Assembly (NCBI GenBank): GCA_015680685.1
Contig: MNCI01023592.1
Span: forward strand, 214,568-241,298
Reading direction: 5' to 3'
Source of the DNA: Gnetum montanum
Taxonomy: Eukaryota > Streptophyta > Gnetopsida > Gnetales > Gnetaceae
Length of the DNA stretch: 26,731 nucleotides
Program-made: the position numbers and the translations under genes
Shown: positions 10,179 to 20,944 of the stretch, piece after piece
How positions within the stretch are numbered: the stretch's first letter is position 1
Layout: every line of letters starts with the position of its first letter
Notes under the pieces: model-generated
Told to the model about the DNA's origin: nothing
What the model saw: the letters and a program-made list of their open reading frames with translations, nothing else
Database searches by the model: none

Positions 10179-11050
10179 TGATGAGCAATGGAGTAATCCA
10201 ACACCCAACCATACGAGATACAAGTGTTCACGCATAGCTCAGTCGAATTCCATGGATAAGGCAATGTAATTATGCTAGTAATTGGTTAAAGTTTGGGATC
10301 ATTGTCTTCCCATGTGGGGCTAGTATAATCTATGCATATGGTTTAGCTCCCAATGAGGTGTATGATAACTGATGTTGTGTTGGCCATATTATGCCTAATA
10401 AACATAATGAAATAGTAATGGTTTCTAATTCTAAGTAAACAATAAACAAATCTACTTTACCCTAGTGTGATGAGTATCTGTTCCTAATCTTCTATTCACA
10501 CCTTGGGCTTTGTGTAACTACTATTGGGATTACCAAGTGTACCATTGTTGGGCATATCAAGTGATAGCCCTCTTAGGTTACCAAGTAGTTACACCTAAGT
10601 GCACGAGACTAGTCATATTCATTTTGCTTAATAGCATTAAACATAAAGTTCATGGGAAAGTAAATCATTAACTAAGAAACAATAAAACTTATGCTAATTC
10701 AAAGTACAAAAATTATTCTAAGTGTAAACATAAATCTATGAGAATTCTGTAATAGTGAAAAATAGCTCAATCTTTATTGCTAGTAACACTTGTTCCCAAG
10801 TATAAAATGATAGAATAAATATTTCATTCACTAGTTCACACTACACTACAGGAATTCACACTTCTACTTGCTAAGAACTAAAATCACAACATCAAACTAA
10901 AAGAGTTTTGCTAAGGATTGATGAATCATTCTTTGGACCATGCACCTAAGTGTCATATTTATAGACCTATACATGTGGCATGATATCAGATATCTAATGT
11001 CATATCATGGGCTTCAATATATCATAGCCATGGTAAATTGTGATTTATCA
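10179..11050 (-). repeat. Element C 3' LTR (872 bp)
   Basis: Begins TGATGAG at 10179 and ends TTTATCA at 11050, aligned to CTCATCA in the others. It contains TATAAATA (10956-10963), AATAAA (10773-10778 on the element strand) and an 8-bp inverted repeat catgatat/atatcatg (10979-10986 and 11002-11009), in the same order as LTR A. The PPT follows immediately. Confidence 0.9.
10956..10963 (-). promoter_or_regulatory. TATA box of LTR C
   Basis: TATAAATA on the element strand at the same place as in the other LTRs. Confidence 0.7.
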
Positions 11051-11062
11051 TACCCCCACAAA
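11051..11062 (-). other. Element C polypurine tract
   Basis: On the element strand TTTGTGGGGGTA abuts the 3' LTR. Its place and G-run match the tract of element B (13478-13487). It would prime plus-strand DNA synthesis. Confidence 0.65.
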
Positions 11063-11254
11063 TGACTGAAAACTAATCCTCGAGTTAAAATGAAATAAGG
11101 ATAGAGTTCCTTACAAAATTTCTAGGTAGACTTACATGACACTGACTACTATATACATGACTATTGAATGTCACAATGGTGTTTACAAAAATAACACAAG
11201 ATATAACATGATAACTTTAAAAAAAAGTAAAATTTGATGAAGGTCGATGTAGCC

Positions 11255-12598
11255 CTATGTAGTTCCTGGTGATGGTGGCTTCTTCATCAGTTGCTTCTGC
11301 TTGTCATCAAGCTTCTAAAATCTATACCAATTCAGAAGCATTTGTAGTTTCTTCTCCTCAATTCTTGGATCATGTATTGTCCATGCTTGTTGTGCAATGT
11401 GTGATGGAGCAGGTACATCCCATGGGCACAACAACTATGGAAACATCTGATTAGGCTTGGCATACTAGGCTACAAACTTTCTCCTCTCTTTTTCAAATGT
11501 CTTGGTGTTTTCACATAGTTCATGATAGTTGGACAATCTTCTGGCTAGGTTTGCTGCTACATCTTTTTTCCCTTGGTAGACAACCTTCATTACTTCTAGT
11601 TCAAAGTTTGCTACTTGGAGTTTTTGCAAAACATCTTTGTGATTTGTAAACTCTTTCTCATACAATGTATATGTGGCTGCTACTTACTATTCTAATTCAT
11701 TTCTAGGCCTTTGGCCAAGTTAGAATAACTAAGGTTAGCTAACCTCATGTACTCTTTTAGGTCCTTGATCTATAGGTCTTTATTCTTTACTTCCGCTTAG
11801 TGGATAAGGGCATACCTATCCAGGATAGGTTGCCAGTCAAGATACCGTGTTGATATGGAGATGATTTTGGCCTTTATCATCTTGATCTCTTTTTCAATGA
11901 TTTTCTTGTACATGCACACCTGGTCATGGAAGTGTTCATTGAGCCTTTTATGTTTCTTTGCATCATTTTTCCATGTGCTTATTTTAATGGCTAACTTCTG
12001 ATGGATGACACATACCTCCTCCATTAAGAGGATTTTGTTTTCTCGTGTGAGGCGGCTCATGTCTTGGTTGACCCTCACCGGTTGTTTTCTTAACTGGTGG
12101 ATACTTTTTTCTAGGATGTTTTTCTACTTTTCCACATTGGTCAACCTCATATTATCGATAGTAAGTTGTTTATTCTCTTCCTAGACTTGAGTGCCTTAAC
12201 ATGTGCATATGTTTGTGCTTCTGCTATGGAGCCATTCCACACTGCTTTCTCCTTCTCTATTACCATCTATTTATGTTGCTTGATCAAGCAGTTCATCTAC
12301 TTTATCCTTAACTATTCTATCTAGTTATGTGCGATGAATTTTGTGGGATGTCTATGTTTAACTCTTAGGGCTGCAAGCTCTTCTTAGAGTCTATGGATTT
12401 TTTTTTCATGCTCTACCCTAGTCTCTACCATCATTAGTTTTTCTTTGGTAGTGATGAGCTCAGACTGTACTGCAATGACATCACTTGGGATGTCAAGGAG
12501 TGTTTTCATTACTTACCCAGTCTGCAATAGTCTATGGGGCACATCTTCATCATTAGTAGGAGTCATTATGGTTTTGACTAACATTTAAGCATCTCTGA
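11255..12598 (-). pseudogene. Element C third ORF, C-terminal coiled-coil half
   Basis: Continues the reading frame that breaks off at 21823 on the far side of element B. The first codons here (DA*MLV, MTPTNDEDVPHRLL) align with DAQMLV and MTPIVHEDVLDHLL of the element B third ORF. Long charged heptad-like stretches follow, for example ELITTKEKLMMVETRVEHEK and NHKDVLQKLQVANFELEVMK, indicating coiled coil. The natural stop is TAG at 11257-11255 after PPSPGTT, matching PPTLGTT* in B. Several TAA/TAG/TGA stops break the frame. No enzymatic motif, signal peptide or clear membrane segment is visible. Function unknown; see the element B copy. Confidence 0.8.
12594..12598. repeat. Left target-site duplication of element B (tctga)
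   Basis: Abuts the 3' LTR of B. Its partner is tctag at 21823-21827, with 2 of 5 bases changed. Both align to the same pentamer position (tcttg) in the homologous third ORF of element B near 15040. Confidence 0.75.
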
Positions 12599-13477
12599 TG
12601 ATGAGCAACAAGGTACTCCTATGCTCAACCATATGAATCATAAGTGTTCACACATGATCTAGTTGAATTCCATGGATGGGACTAGTTATGGCATCTAGAT
12701 CATTATGCCTTGATCGTAGTTTGCTGTCTTTCCACTTGGGCTAGTGGTAGCTTTGTCATGTATGATTTAGTCCAAAGTGAGGCATATGATGTTGTTCCTA
12801 ATTTTACGCTATGCTACTCTTAATAACAAAAAGAGATAAATTGATTAACTAATGAATAATGAAAACAAAGTCTAAATTAGCCTAAGGTGATGGTATCCAC
12901 TCTTAATTATTCGTACACATCTTGGACTTTGTGAGGCTACTTTTGGATTTACCAAATGTACGTCACTGGTTGTGCCAAACGATACACCTCTAGTGACCAA
13001 GTATCTACACTTAAATGCTCATGATTAGGGTGTACACATTCCGCTTAATAGTAGGAACAGTAAATAATAATAAATGGAAATATTTAACTAAGGAAGAATT
13101 AAAGAATTAAATGATCAAACAAAAATATTAGGCTAAGTGGATGCTGCAATGATGAAAGTAATCTTGATCTTTATTGCTAGTCATTTAACGTGTCCAAGTA
13201 TGTTACACTCGAACAAAGGTGTCGTACGATTACAAACATCACACTATGGGCATGCACTGGGAATAACAAACTTAAAAGAAAAGAAACTAAAAACTCACTA
13301 TTTCTAAGATCTAAGTTGTCTCATCCAGAAGCCCAAGTGTAGTATTTATAAGTGAGGTCTAGATGAGGCAACACTAGGTATCTGATGTTGCTTATTAGCC
13401 CTAATGTTAGGTACATGATGTCGGGACTCTGACATTGCATATTTGACATTAGGGCCCATCAAAATCACAACTCATCA
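12599..13477 (-). repeat. Element B 3' LTR (879 bp)
   Basis: TGATGAG at 12599-12605 and CTCATCA at 13471-13477. Pairs with the LTR at 20945-21822 along its whole length. Contains TATAAATA (13343-13350) and AATAAA (13170-13175) on the element strand. Confidence 0.95.
13343..13350 (-). promoter_or_regulatory. TATA box of element B 3' LTR
   Basis: TATAAATA on the element strand, conserved with the other LTRs. Confidence 0.65.
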
Positions 13478-13487
13478 TACCCCACAA
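13478..13487 (-). other. Element B polypurine tract
   Basis: TTGTGGGGTA on the element strand abuts the 3' LTR, as expected for the plus-strand primer site. The flanking bases further inside are similar between B and C (AACT-AATGAAAACT on the plus strand). Confidence 0.65.
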
Positions 13488-13680
13488 CTGAATGAAAACT
13501 CATCCTCAAGTTAAACAAAAATTAGGAACAAGTTCTTTACAAAATATTGGGCAGGTATGGAATTATTAACTAACTCCAACAATGGACAAAATAACTGACT
13601 CTTCGCATGTTGTAATGGTGTAATACAAAAATGGAACACATTATTACAAAACAAGATAAGAGAAAACAAGACTAGGAGGC

Positions 13681-16418
13681 TCATGTAGTGCCCAAAGTTG
13701 GTGGCTCTTCCACTAGTCGCTTCTCTTTATTGTCAGGCCGTTGGAATTTATAACAGTTGGGCAAAGCTTGCAATTTTTCCTCCTCCATCCTCAATTCATG
13801 CACTGTCTAGGCTGTTTTGTTAACGTGTGCTAGCACCGATACATCCCAAGGACATGGTAGTTGTAGAAACATTTGATTTACCTTGACGTACCATGTCACA
13901 AACTGTCATTGTTCCTCCTCGAATGCCCTAGATTTATCCCTTAGCTCATGATAGTCTATCAATCTTCAATCTAGGTTCGAGGCTACATCTTTCCATCCCT
14001 GGTCGCTAGCTTTGACCACCTCTAATTCTAAGTTTGCCACTTGTAACTTTTGCAAAGCATCCTTCTGATCTACAAACTCCTTCTCATACAATGCATAGGT
14101 GGTTACCACTTACTTCTCCAACTTGCTTTGAGGATGACTTGATGTTAACATGGCAAGGTTAGCATATTTGAGGTTTTCCAATGCCATGTATTCCTTCAAA
14201 TCTTATATCTACAAGTTCTTATTTTTAATTCTACTTGTTGGACCATGGCATAACTATCCAAAATGGCTTGCCATTCAGAATTTTATGTTGTCAAGGAGTT
14301 GATGTGGGTCTTAACCATTTTGATTTCTTTCTCATTAATTTCCTTGTACATGCCAACTTGGTCCCGAAAGTATTCTTTTAACTTCTCATGTTTCTTGGCC
14401 TTATTCTACCACACACTAATCTTGATTGTTGTCTTTTGACTAATAGTGTGTACCTCCTCCATAGAGAGGGTTCTATTTTCTCAGGCTAATTGACTCATAT
14501 CCTAGTTGACCCTCACTAGTTGTTCTCTTAACTGGTGGACACTTTCTTCCAAAATGTTCTTTTGCTTCTCCACTATGATCAATTGGGCATTCTCTTTATT
14601 GAGCTGCTTGTTTTCTTCTTGAATAGCGGTCAATGCCTTTTTATGCTCATGAGTTTCTGCATTAGTAATGGAGGCATTCTAGACCGTCATCTCCTTTTCT
14701 TACTCTGTAGCTGCTCTCTCCTTTTCTATCTTAGTAAGATCATCTATCTAAAACTCCTCTAGTTGGTCTAGTGTGATGAAATAGATAGGATCCCATCATT
14801 TAGTGTGCAAGGTAGCCAGCTCTTCTTGCAATCTTTGCACCTTAGCTTCTACATGCTCTACCCTAACCTTAGCCATGACCAACTACCATTTTGTAGTGAT
14901 GAGGTCCAATTGTGCTACAATGACATTGCTAGGAATGTTGAACAAAGTGATCATTACTTGACCTATCTATAGCAAATGATCAAGTACATCCTCATGCACT
15001 ATAGGAGTCATTGAGGCCCCGACTAGCATTTGTGCATCTCTTGTCCCTACCAGATTGGTTGGAGGCACAATAGAAACATTGAACAATTCCTTGATGTGAT
15101 CAGTGATCACCTCTGCTATGCCTACTAAATCCTTATGTTGTAGCACCACAACTATGGCACCTTCTCCTATTTTCAGTGTGACTTGAAAGGATGCAGCATT
15201 CCTAGTGATCTGGCATGAACATTGGGATTCTCCTCCTCTTGACTAAATTGAGATCTCCCCCCTTGTTGGATTAGCTGATATGATGGGTCGTACAACGTTG
15301 TCCATAACCCAGAAGAGATTAGCCTCATCCCTACTCCTCTAGTTGATAGCCTCAATGATTCTTTGCAAGTGGCTCATTGATAGTCTATAATCTTGTGGCA
15401 GCGGTGGCAGAGCTTATGCTTGCAAGCACTACTCAGGTTCTTGTTGCGTTTCAATTCTTAGTTCTACCTCCTTTTCAACTTCTTGCTCCTCACCAGAATC
15501 TTTTCTTAGTGGTATGATTTTGAGGAGCTCTAAAAAAGAGGTGTGCTAAGCCTTTAGAAGGATATCATTAGTATAACCTAAGATTCTCGTGTGCTTGCAC
15601 AACTTTCTAATCAGGTAGGAAAATGGAAGTGTTGGTCTCCCTAACTTCGTTTCTTTGAACCATTACTGGATTTCTATGAAATAGTACTAAGGAAGGTTAA
15701 TTAAAAATTTTCCCATTAAAATGGCACATCCCCTAGCTACATAAGTGGAAATGCGATTAAGCCCTTTGGTGGAAAACAGATGGTATGTTCTGATCTTGAA
15801 GTAAGTTCTCTCTTTCAATGTCATCTCATTGTGTGATTTATTTTCTTTACTGTACACCCACTTCAACCACAGTCTCTTCATTTTAGGGTCAAATTTGGTG
15901 GATAGGTGAGCAACCTTGGCCCCTTCATTGGGTAGGTTGAGAGCTACAACTATATCTTTGACTGTGTAAGAGACATTCACCCCACAGATATTCATAGTGT
16001 TACCCTCATCCTTATTGTGCTAGAATTGAAAGAATTTTCCTAGGTACCATTCACCACTGTTAGACAAGATCAACCATAATGGGAACACTTTGAGTTGTGT
16101 CTGCATCGCTTCAGAAGCGAATTCCACAAATGGATTGAAGTTCATTTCCATAATGATTAAGGCCAATGTGAACTTTTTCAAAATGGTAGCAAGGTAGTTA
16201 GGGGAAAACATGAGACATTGTCCTTGTTTAGGAGCTAGTACTTCTACTGCCTCTACATGGGCTAATTGCCCAGTAGCAGGAGCCTCTTGATGGATATTGA
16301 AAGATTGGACCTCCTGTTTAGCATGTTCTACTTGTTCTCCTTGCTGGATTTGGCCACCACGTGGGTGCTTAGTGGATCTCTACGAGGGTTTACCATGAGC
16401 ACCTCTTTTTGAAGCCAT
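13681..16418 (-). pseudogene. Element B third ORF (unknown protein with coiled coil)
   Basis: About 910 codons from ATG at 16418 (MASKRGAHGKPS) to TGA at 13681. One frame carries most of it from 16418 to beyond 14967, broken by in-frame stops; the total length implies a net frameshift later. The N-terminal half has FNPFVEFA, LSNSGEWYLGKFFQF, NICGVNVSYTVKDIVVALNL, KRLWLKWVYSKENKSHNEMT and STYVARGCAILMG. This layout (short 'G-v-v-f-…-I…aLnlP' block) recalls the 'putative plant transposon protein' domain, but I only infer that. The C-terminal half is a long coiled coil (for example EENKQLNKENAQLIIVEKQK). It sits where Athila elements carry their env-like ORF, yet no signal peptide or transmembrane helix is evident. 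The C copy has nearly the same length (about 2.73 kb). Confidence 0.82.
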
Positions 16419-16783
16419 CTACAATATAAAAAAAACAAGTGTTACCAAGGTGATGTTTATTGTCATCTATCAACTCATACCTTACTCATAACCTTAGTTC
16501 ATTAAGCTCATTATGCATATGATTGTAAGGTTAAGAAAAATTGCAAGAAAAATTTCCCAAGAAGTGTCTATCTTTTTTGATGATCCATTGCAACTAGTTC
16601 CTTTTTTATTATATGTAGCTTAAAATAATGGTTTTAGGCCAGAGGGTTAGAAAAATTGGACGTTTGATGTTATTGTTAATGATTTTTCATTATAAGTCCT
16701 ATAGTTTTTAACATTCTTACCTTTAGAATACCTTTCAGGTGATAGAAAAGTTTAACAAATTGACACAAAGTTTGCATGCATGC

Positions 16784-16814
16784 ACCCCCCCAACCAACAC
16801 CCCCCCCAACAACC
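16784..16814 (-). other. G-rich tract in element B spacer
   Basis: On the element strand two runs of seven or more G are separated by TGTTGGTT. A purine-rich tract lies at the equivalent place in element C (23576-23630). It could be an internal polypurine primer site or a G-quadruplex former; neither is shown. Confidence 0.5.
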
Positions 16815-16988
16815 AAGTGGAGCACTCCAGGTTTAGATAGATTCAAATAGTATAAAAATCAAAGCATTAAAGAGCTAGATGTTGCAAGTGGAAGATGGAG
16901 GTATAGAGCTCTAAGTCACACAAAAAAATTGCAAGAAATCCTCTAGTAACAAATAAGAGAAATGAAGTTCATGTTGCACAGGAGTCCA

Positions 16989-17022
16989 ATATATATGTTT
17001 TTTAGACCTAACGTCGAGGTCC
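16989..17022 (-). promoter_or_regulatory. Candidate internal promoter in element B spacer
   Basis: ATATATAT (16989-16996) lies 8 bp downstream, on the element strand, of a palindrome GACCT-aacgtcg-AGGTC (17005-17022). Element C has a TATA-like box and related palindromic motifs at the matching place (23810-23890). The arrangement mirrors U3 of the LTRs. The third ORF starts about 570 bp downstream. Confidence 0.35.
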
Positions 17023-18399
17023 AAAAATTCCATTTTTTATGGGGCCAAAGGTTATGCAAACTAAAGCTCTGGGTTTAATTTGAAGGTTGAAAGTTAAATT
17101 TTGTAGTTTGGAAAGTAGAAAAATTAATTGGAGGTACCAAAGGTAGGATAAGGTGAAGTCTTCAATAGTAAAAGTACAAGAATGAGTAAAAAAAAAAAAG
17201 GTGTTGAGAACTTGATTGTGCGACAGAGTATGTTCATGATAATGGAAATAGCAAAATATAGCAATTAGAGTGCATGGAAGGTGAAAAATGATGTGGTTAG
17301 GTTAAACAAGTACAAGTCACAAAAGGTCCCCAAAGTAGGCTCTAGCCTATGATGCCCTTTTGTAACCACATCAAAAATGTTGATAGGCACTAAAGGAGTT
17401 GAATGCAACGCACACCAATGAAAAAAAACACATGTTAAAACCATTGAATTGAGATAATTACTCCATGTTACAGAAAACCACAAGTTATGAACATTTGGAC
17501 AACGAGATGGAATGGACCAAAGAAGGTATGGTAGAAATTGGGACATGAGGTATTGTACCATGGTCATGATGAAACATTATGTGTTATTAATGGTTAGATA
17601 ACCATGTGTCCTTCCTTCCAAGATTTAAACCAAGTCCAAGCCACCTTCAGTGACACTGCATTATTTCATCCCATCAACAAACAATCATAAGACTATCAAA
17701 GTTGCAAGGAGTAACATCACTTGGCATTTTGTCCAAAGGAGGAGCATTATTATGGCACAATTATTATTTATTTTTGTTTATTTTTGTTTTTTGTATGGTT
17801 CCAAGAAGTCACCAACCTTTAGGCATGGGTACATGTCTTTCCAATGGGACTTGCAGAGGTTTATTTAGTGCCACTTAAAGTTGTTCTTGCTCTTACTCCC
17901 ATTTTTTGTTACATCTACAAGGATATGGTTACAACCTCATCAACATAGTAGAACATATAGAAGTAGCCAAAGAGAATCCACAAATCCCCTTGATGTCATA
18001 CCCTTTACATTCCATCTTGGTTCTGCACTCTTCCATCTAGACACAATGATTATGAAGTTATTTAGAGTTTGGATGATGAAAAAGATTACCATTATGACCA
18101 GAGCAAACACCTCTTAGTAATGGAATGGGTGAATGGATGTTGTAGTCTCAATGTCTGAATAATTAGTCCCTTATGACTCGACAACATAGAGAAAAAACCT
18201 CACCTCAATGGGCAACATGATCAATAGCGAGATTACATACAAGGAAAATTAAAACAACAACAAAAAAAAGTAGAAAAAATAGAAAGAATAAGAAAATGAT
18301 AAAAATTGTAAAACAAAAAGATAAAAAGCACTTAAAAATATTGAAGATTAGAATGGGGTGTAACCCCCATGACCAAACATTCAGTCATGGCTAGGATTA

Positions 18400-20817
18400 A
18401 TAAGTGGATGAAAAGGATCCATGCATGTATGACACATTGGGAACCCTTCATGCCCTAGCCATTGGGTGCCTATTGGAGGTGTTGTGGCTAGGTAGAAAAA
18501 TTGTTGATCACACACCTAATTGTTATATGTATGGTGGGTCAGGATATGAGGCATGTTAAGATTATGGATGATTGGCCCACTATTGCACCTTTGAGTATGA
18601 GATGGTATGCATGGATTCATTTGCCTTCCCACATTTTTAGATTCATTGGTTGGATATGAGATTGAAGTATAGATGGATGGTGGCCCTTGTGTGGGCTCAA
18701 AGGATGTTAGTTGAGATAGGGAAGGTGATATGCTAGATTGGCCTTGTGCTGGCTTAGATGATGTGGTAGGTCCATGCGTAGTTTACCTCAACTTACAGCC
18801 TTTCCTCTAGAAGGGATGTTTCTAGCATTGCAGTTGGGGCCCACTAGTGTTAGCATGTCTATGCACATTTGTAGCACAAGTGGCACTCGTTTGTTGATAT
18901 TGCGATGCAAAACCTTCTCACGTTACTAGTGATGGTGTTGAAGTAGGTGCATTATGAGAATATCGAGGGTAAGTTGGATGGTAAGAAGCACGAGGTGGTG
19001 ATCCTTCAGGGGATGTCATGTATTGATGGTACTCAGGAGATTGATAGTGACAATTTCAAGTGGAGGATGCCGAACTGGTTGGAGAAATAGGATGTTGAAC
19101 ATAATATTCGTGAGGTTTTAGTGGATATGGCTACTTTGGTGGTAGTCTCCCCCATGATTGTGGTTGTTGCCACTATGGTTGATGACTGTGTTAAGGCTAG
19201 TGGTAAGTCCTCCTAGGGTTGTACGATCAATTCTTGGGACTATCTATAATTACCTTGTGGAAGAGGAAATCTCCTAGGCATGTGCTTTTGTACAAATTTT
19301 GGATTTAAGGCACTTGCCCAACACTCCTATAGATGTAACAATATGGGACATAGACCTTTGGATGGTCATATATGCATAGGTCGCATCCATCATCTTCATC
19401 TATGGTGGAGCCTTTAGCCTTAATTTCGTTAGCCCCTTTTCTTGTCTGTCGAAAAGTGTTCCTGACTGTTTCTTGGTTCTGTGTCCTTTTCTTATTATGT
19501 TCACCTGGCATATGTTGCAAAATCTTCTTTGTAATTATTTCAACAAGATTTGTGACATTTTTGTTGATCCATTTAGACATCCTATTGAATCTTGCTTCTA
19601 GATCATCAATAGACTCCTCTATTGACAAATTTTGTTGTGGAATCACCTTATCAATGGTTTCATTTTTCTTACCATAAATTTGGACCTCTTTCGATTGAAG
19701 AGTTGGCTTCCATTGAGATTTCTCGACATTCTCCCATTTGCACATTTCTCCTTTTTATTTGGCCATATGCTCTATTATCTCTTTGACCTGATGGGCTTGA
19801 AGCTTGTATAATTGCCCTGGGCACACATCCCAAGGATCACCCTTGTTTCATTGCAAAGCCCATCTATGATGTGGTAAAGTTGCTCTTCCTTAGAGAAACC
19901 ATGGTCTAGGCAATGATTCAATAAGGCATAATGCCTATTTAAGGCCATGTCCAAGGGTTCATGTTGTTCTTGTTTCCACTCTTGGATTTGTTTCTTTAGA
20001 TTGGACACTCTCTTATAGGTTTGGTATCTTTCATTAAAAATTTCTAACATTGTTGACCATGTTGAATTGAATTTGGTTTCAATGATCGATACCACACTTT
20101 GGCTCTATTAATTAGTATCCTAGGAAAGAGCTTAAGCCTTTTCCACTCACTTTCAATGTTATAGTTAGCATAGGCATCATGGAAGGCTTGTAAATGATGT
20201 TGCAAACCTAGATCATAGCCTCCAGCAAATTTTGAAATATTATTCATGTCAAGCTTAGGTAGTTGACTCTTTTTGTGATCCCTACAAGATATCTTAACAG
20301 TATTTGTGATATGCATTACGCTCTTAGTGGCCAACAAGGGTTTATCATCATCAAACAAATTGTGAGTGAAGCTCCTATGTTCATGGTGTCCTTTGTGACT
20401 CTTCCCATGTGTTTGATTTCAATTTTTAGTCCAACCATTTAATAGAGCTCTATCTCTATAGCTACATTCATCTTCATCAGAATTAGATGTGGAAGAGGAA
20501 GAGGAAGAGGAAGATGAGGAGCTATAAGGATTACCATGGCTTCTATAGTGTTCCTCGAGGTCCCTTGATTTACCATTTTTGGATCTTAAGGAGGTCTTAG
20601 GCCTTGAGGACTTCCCTAGTTTAGGACCTACGTCATCTTCTTCAAGATTGTCTACCTTAGGTGAATGTATTCTTTGAGTGTCTTCAAGGTGGTCATAATC
20701 ATAAGAAACACTTGCATAAGGTTGATCACTCCAATCTTCTTCATCATATATCTTGTTATTTCTCCAATGAATGTGTTCAGTATATAGTGCATAGTCACTT
20801 CCATGTGAGAGAGACAT
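18400..20817 (-). pseudogene. Element B gag
   Basis: Gag with a start at 20817 (MSLSHGSDYALYTEHIHW), about 110 bp inside the PBS. A poly-Ser run (about 20490-20524) and acidic linker precede the capsid-like core. The core has LDMNNISKFAGGYD, HHLQAFHDAY, VWYRSLKPNSI, then VSNLKKQIQEWKQ after a frameshift near 20095. A second frameshift near 19800 leads into 19305-19745. A zinc-knuckle-like segment CDLCIYDHPK…YC lies near 19330-19380. A Pro/Ser/Tyr-rich tail (19300 to about 18400) matches the element A tail (KPHEYYVQHPISP against KPYGYYVQHPISP). No protease motif follows, unlike elements A and C. Its N-terminal segment differs from that of A. Confidence 0.87.
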
Positions 20818-20925
20818 TGTTCTTGATTTATGGTGTGTGTGAGATAAGAGTTTCTAAAAGATATATCATTAATAACTTTTATAGAGATTGTGTATTATAT
20901 AACTAATCTAGATAACTAGCACCAT

Positions 20926-20943
20926 TCCTCAACAATAAAACCA
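20926..20943 (-). other. Element B primer-binding site, decayed
   Basis: Aligns without gaps to the tRNA-Asp PBS of element A, one base from the LTR, with 8 of 18 positions changed. Seven of the eight are C-to-T or G-to-A. On position alone it is the PBS; without element A it would not be recognised. Confidence 0.8.
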
Positions 20944-20944
20944 A

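Larger units (their letters stand above)
10179..12598 (-). mobile_element. Element C, 3' segment (left of nested element B)
   Basis: Holds the 3' LTR (10179-11050), the polypurine tract and the coiled-coil half of the third ORF of element C. The rest of C continues at 21823-26731, on the other side of element B. The left flank agaac (10174-10178) is one candidate target-duplication copy inside the Helitron rep; its partner is beyond the right edge of the window. Confidence 0.9.
16419..18360 (-). other. Element B noncoding spacer between gag and third ORF
   Basis: About 1.9 kb without a credible reading frame; the open frames here (such as 17265-17567) have no recognisable domain. It aligns by eye with 23217-25440 of element C over most of its length, including a well-kept block at about 17325-17465. 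It holds the G-rich tract (16784-16814) and a promoter-like motif pair (16989-17022). The right end (18240-18340) is A-rich. It replaces the pol region of element A. Confidence 0.75.

Noticed and set aside
11269-11454. 61-codon plus-strand open frame
   Set aside because: Antisense of the conserved C-terminal end of the element C third ORF.
15173-15355. Short minus-strand open frame in element B
   Set aside because: Shadow of the third ORF: the in-phase frame here aligns with element C and joins the flanking segments.
13681-16418. Host gene interpretation of the coiled-coil ORF
   Set aside because: It lies between an LTR and the spacer of a retrotransposon, on the same strand as gag, and recurs in element C in the same slot.
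13681-16418. Calling the third ORF an envelope gene
   Set aside because: Position fits the Athila env-like ORF, but I see no signal peptide, fusion peptide or transmembrane segment.
17265-17567. 100-codon minus-strand open frame in the spacer
   Set aside because: The homologous DNA in element C does not keep the frame, and the translation resembles no known domain.
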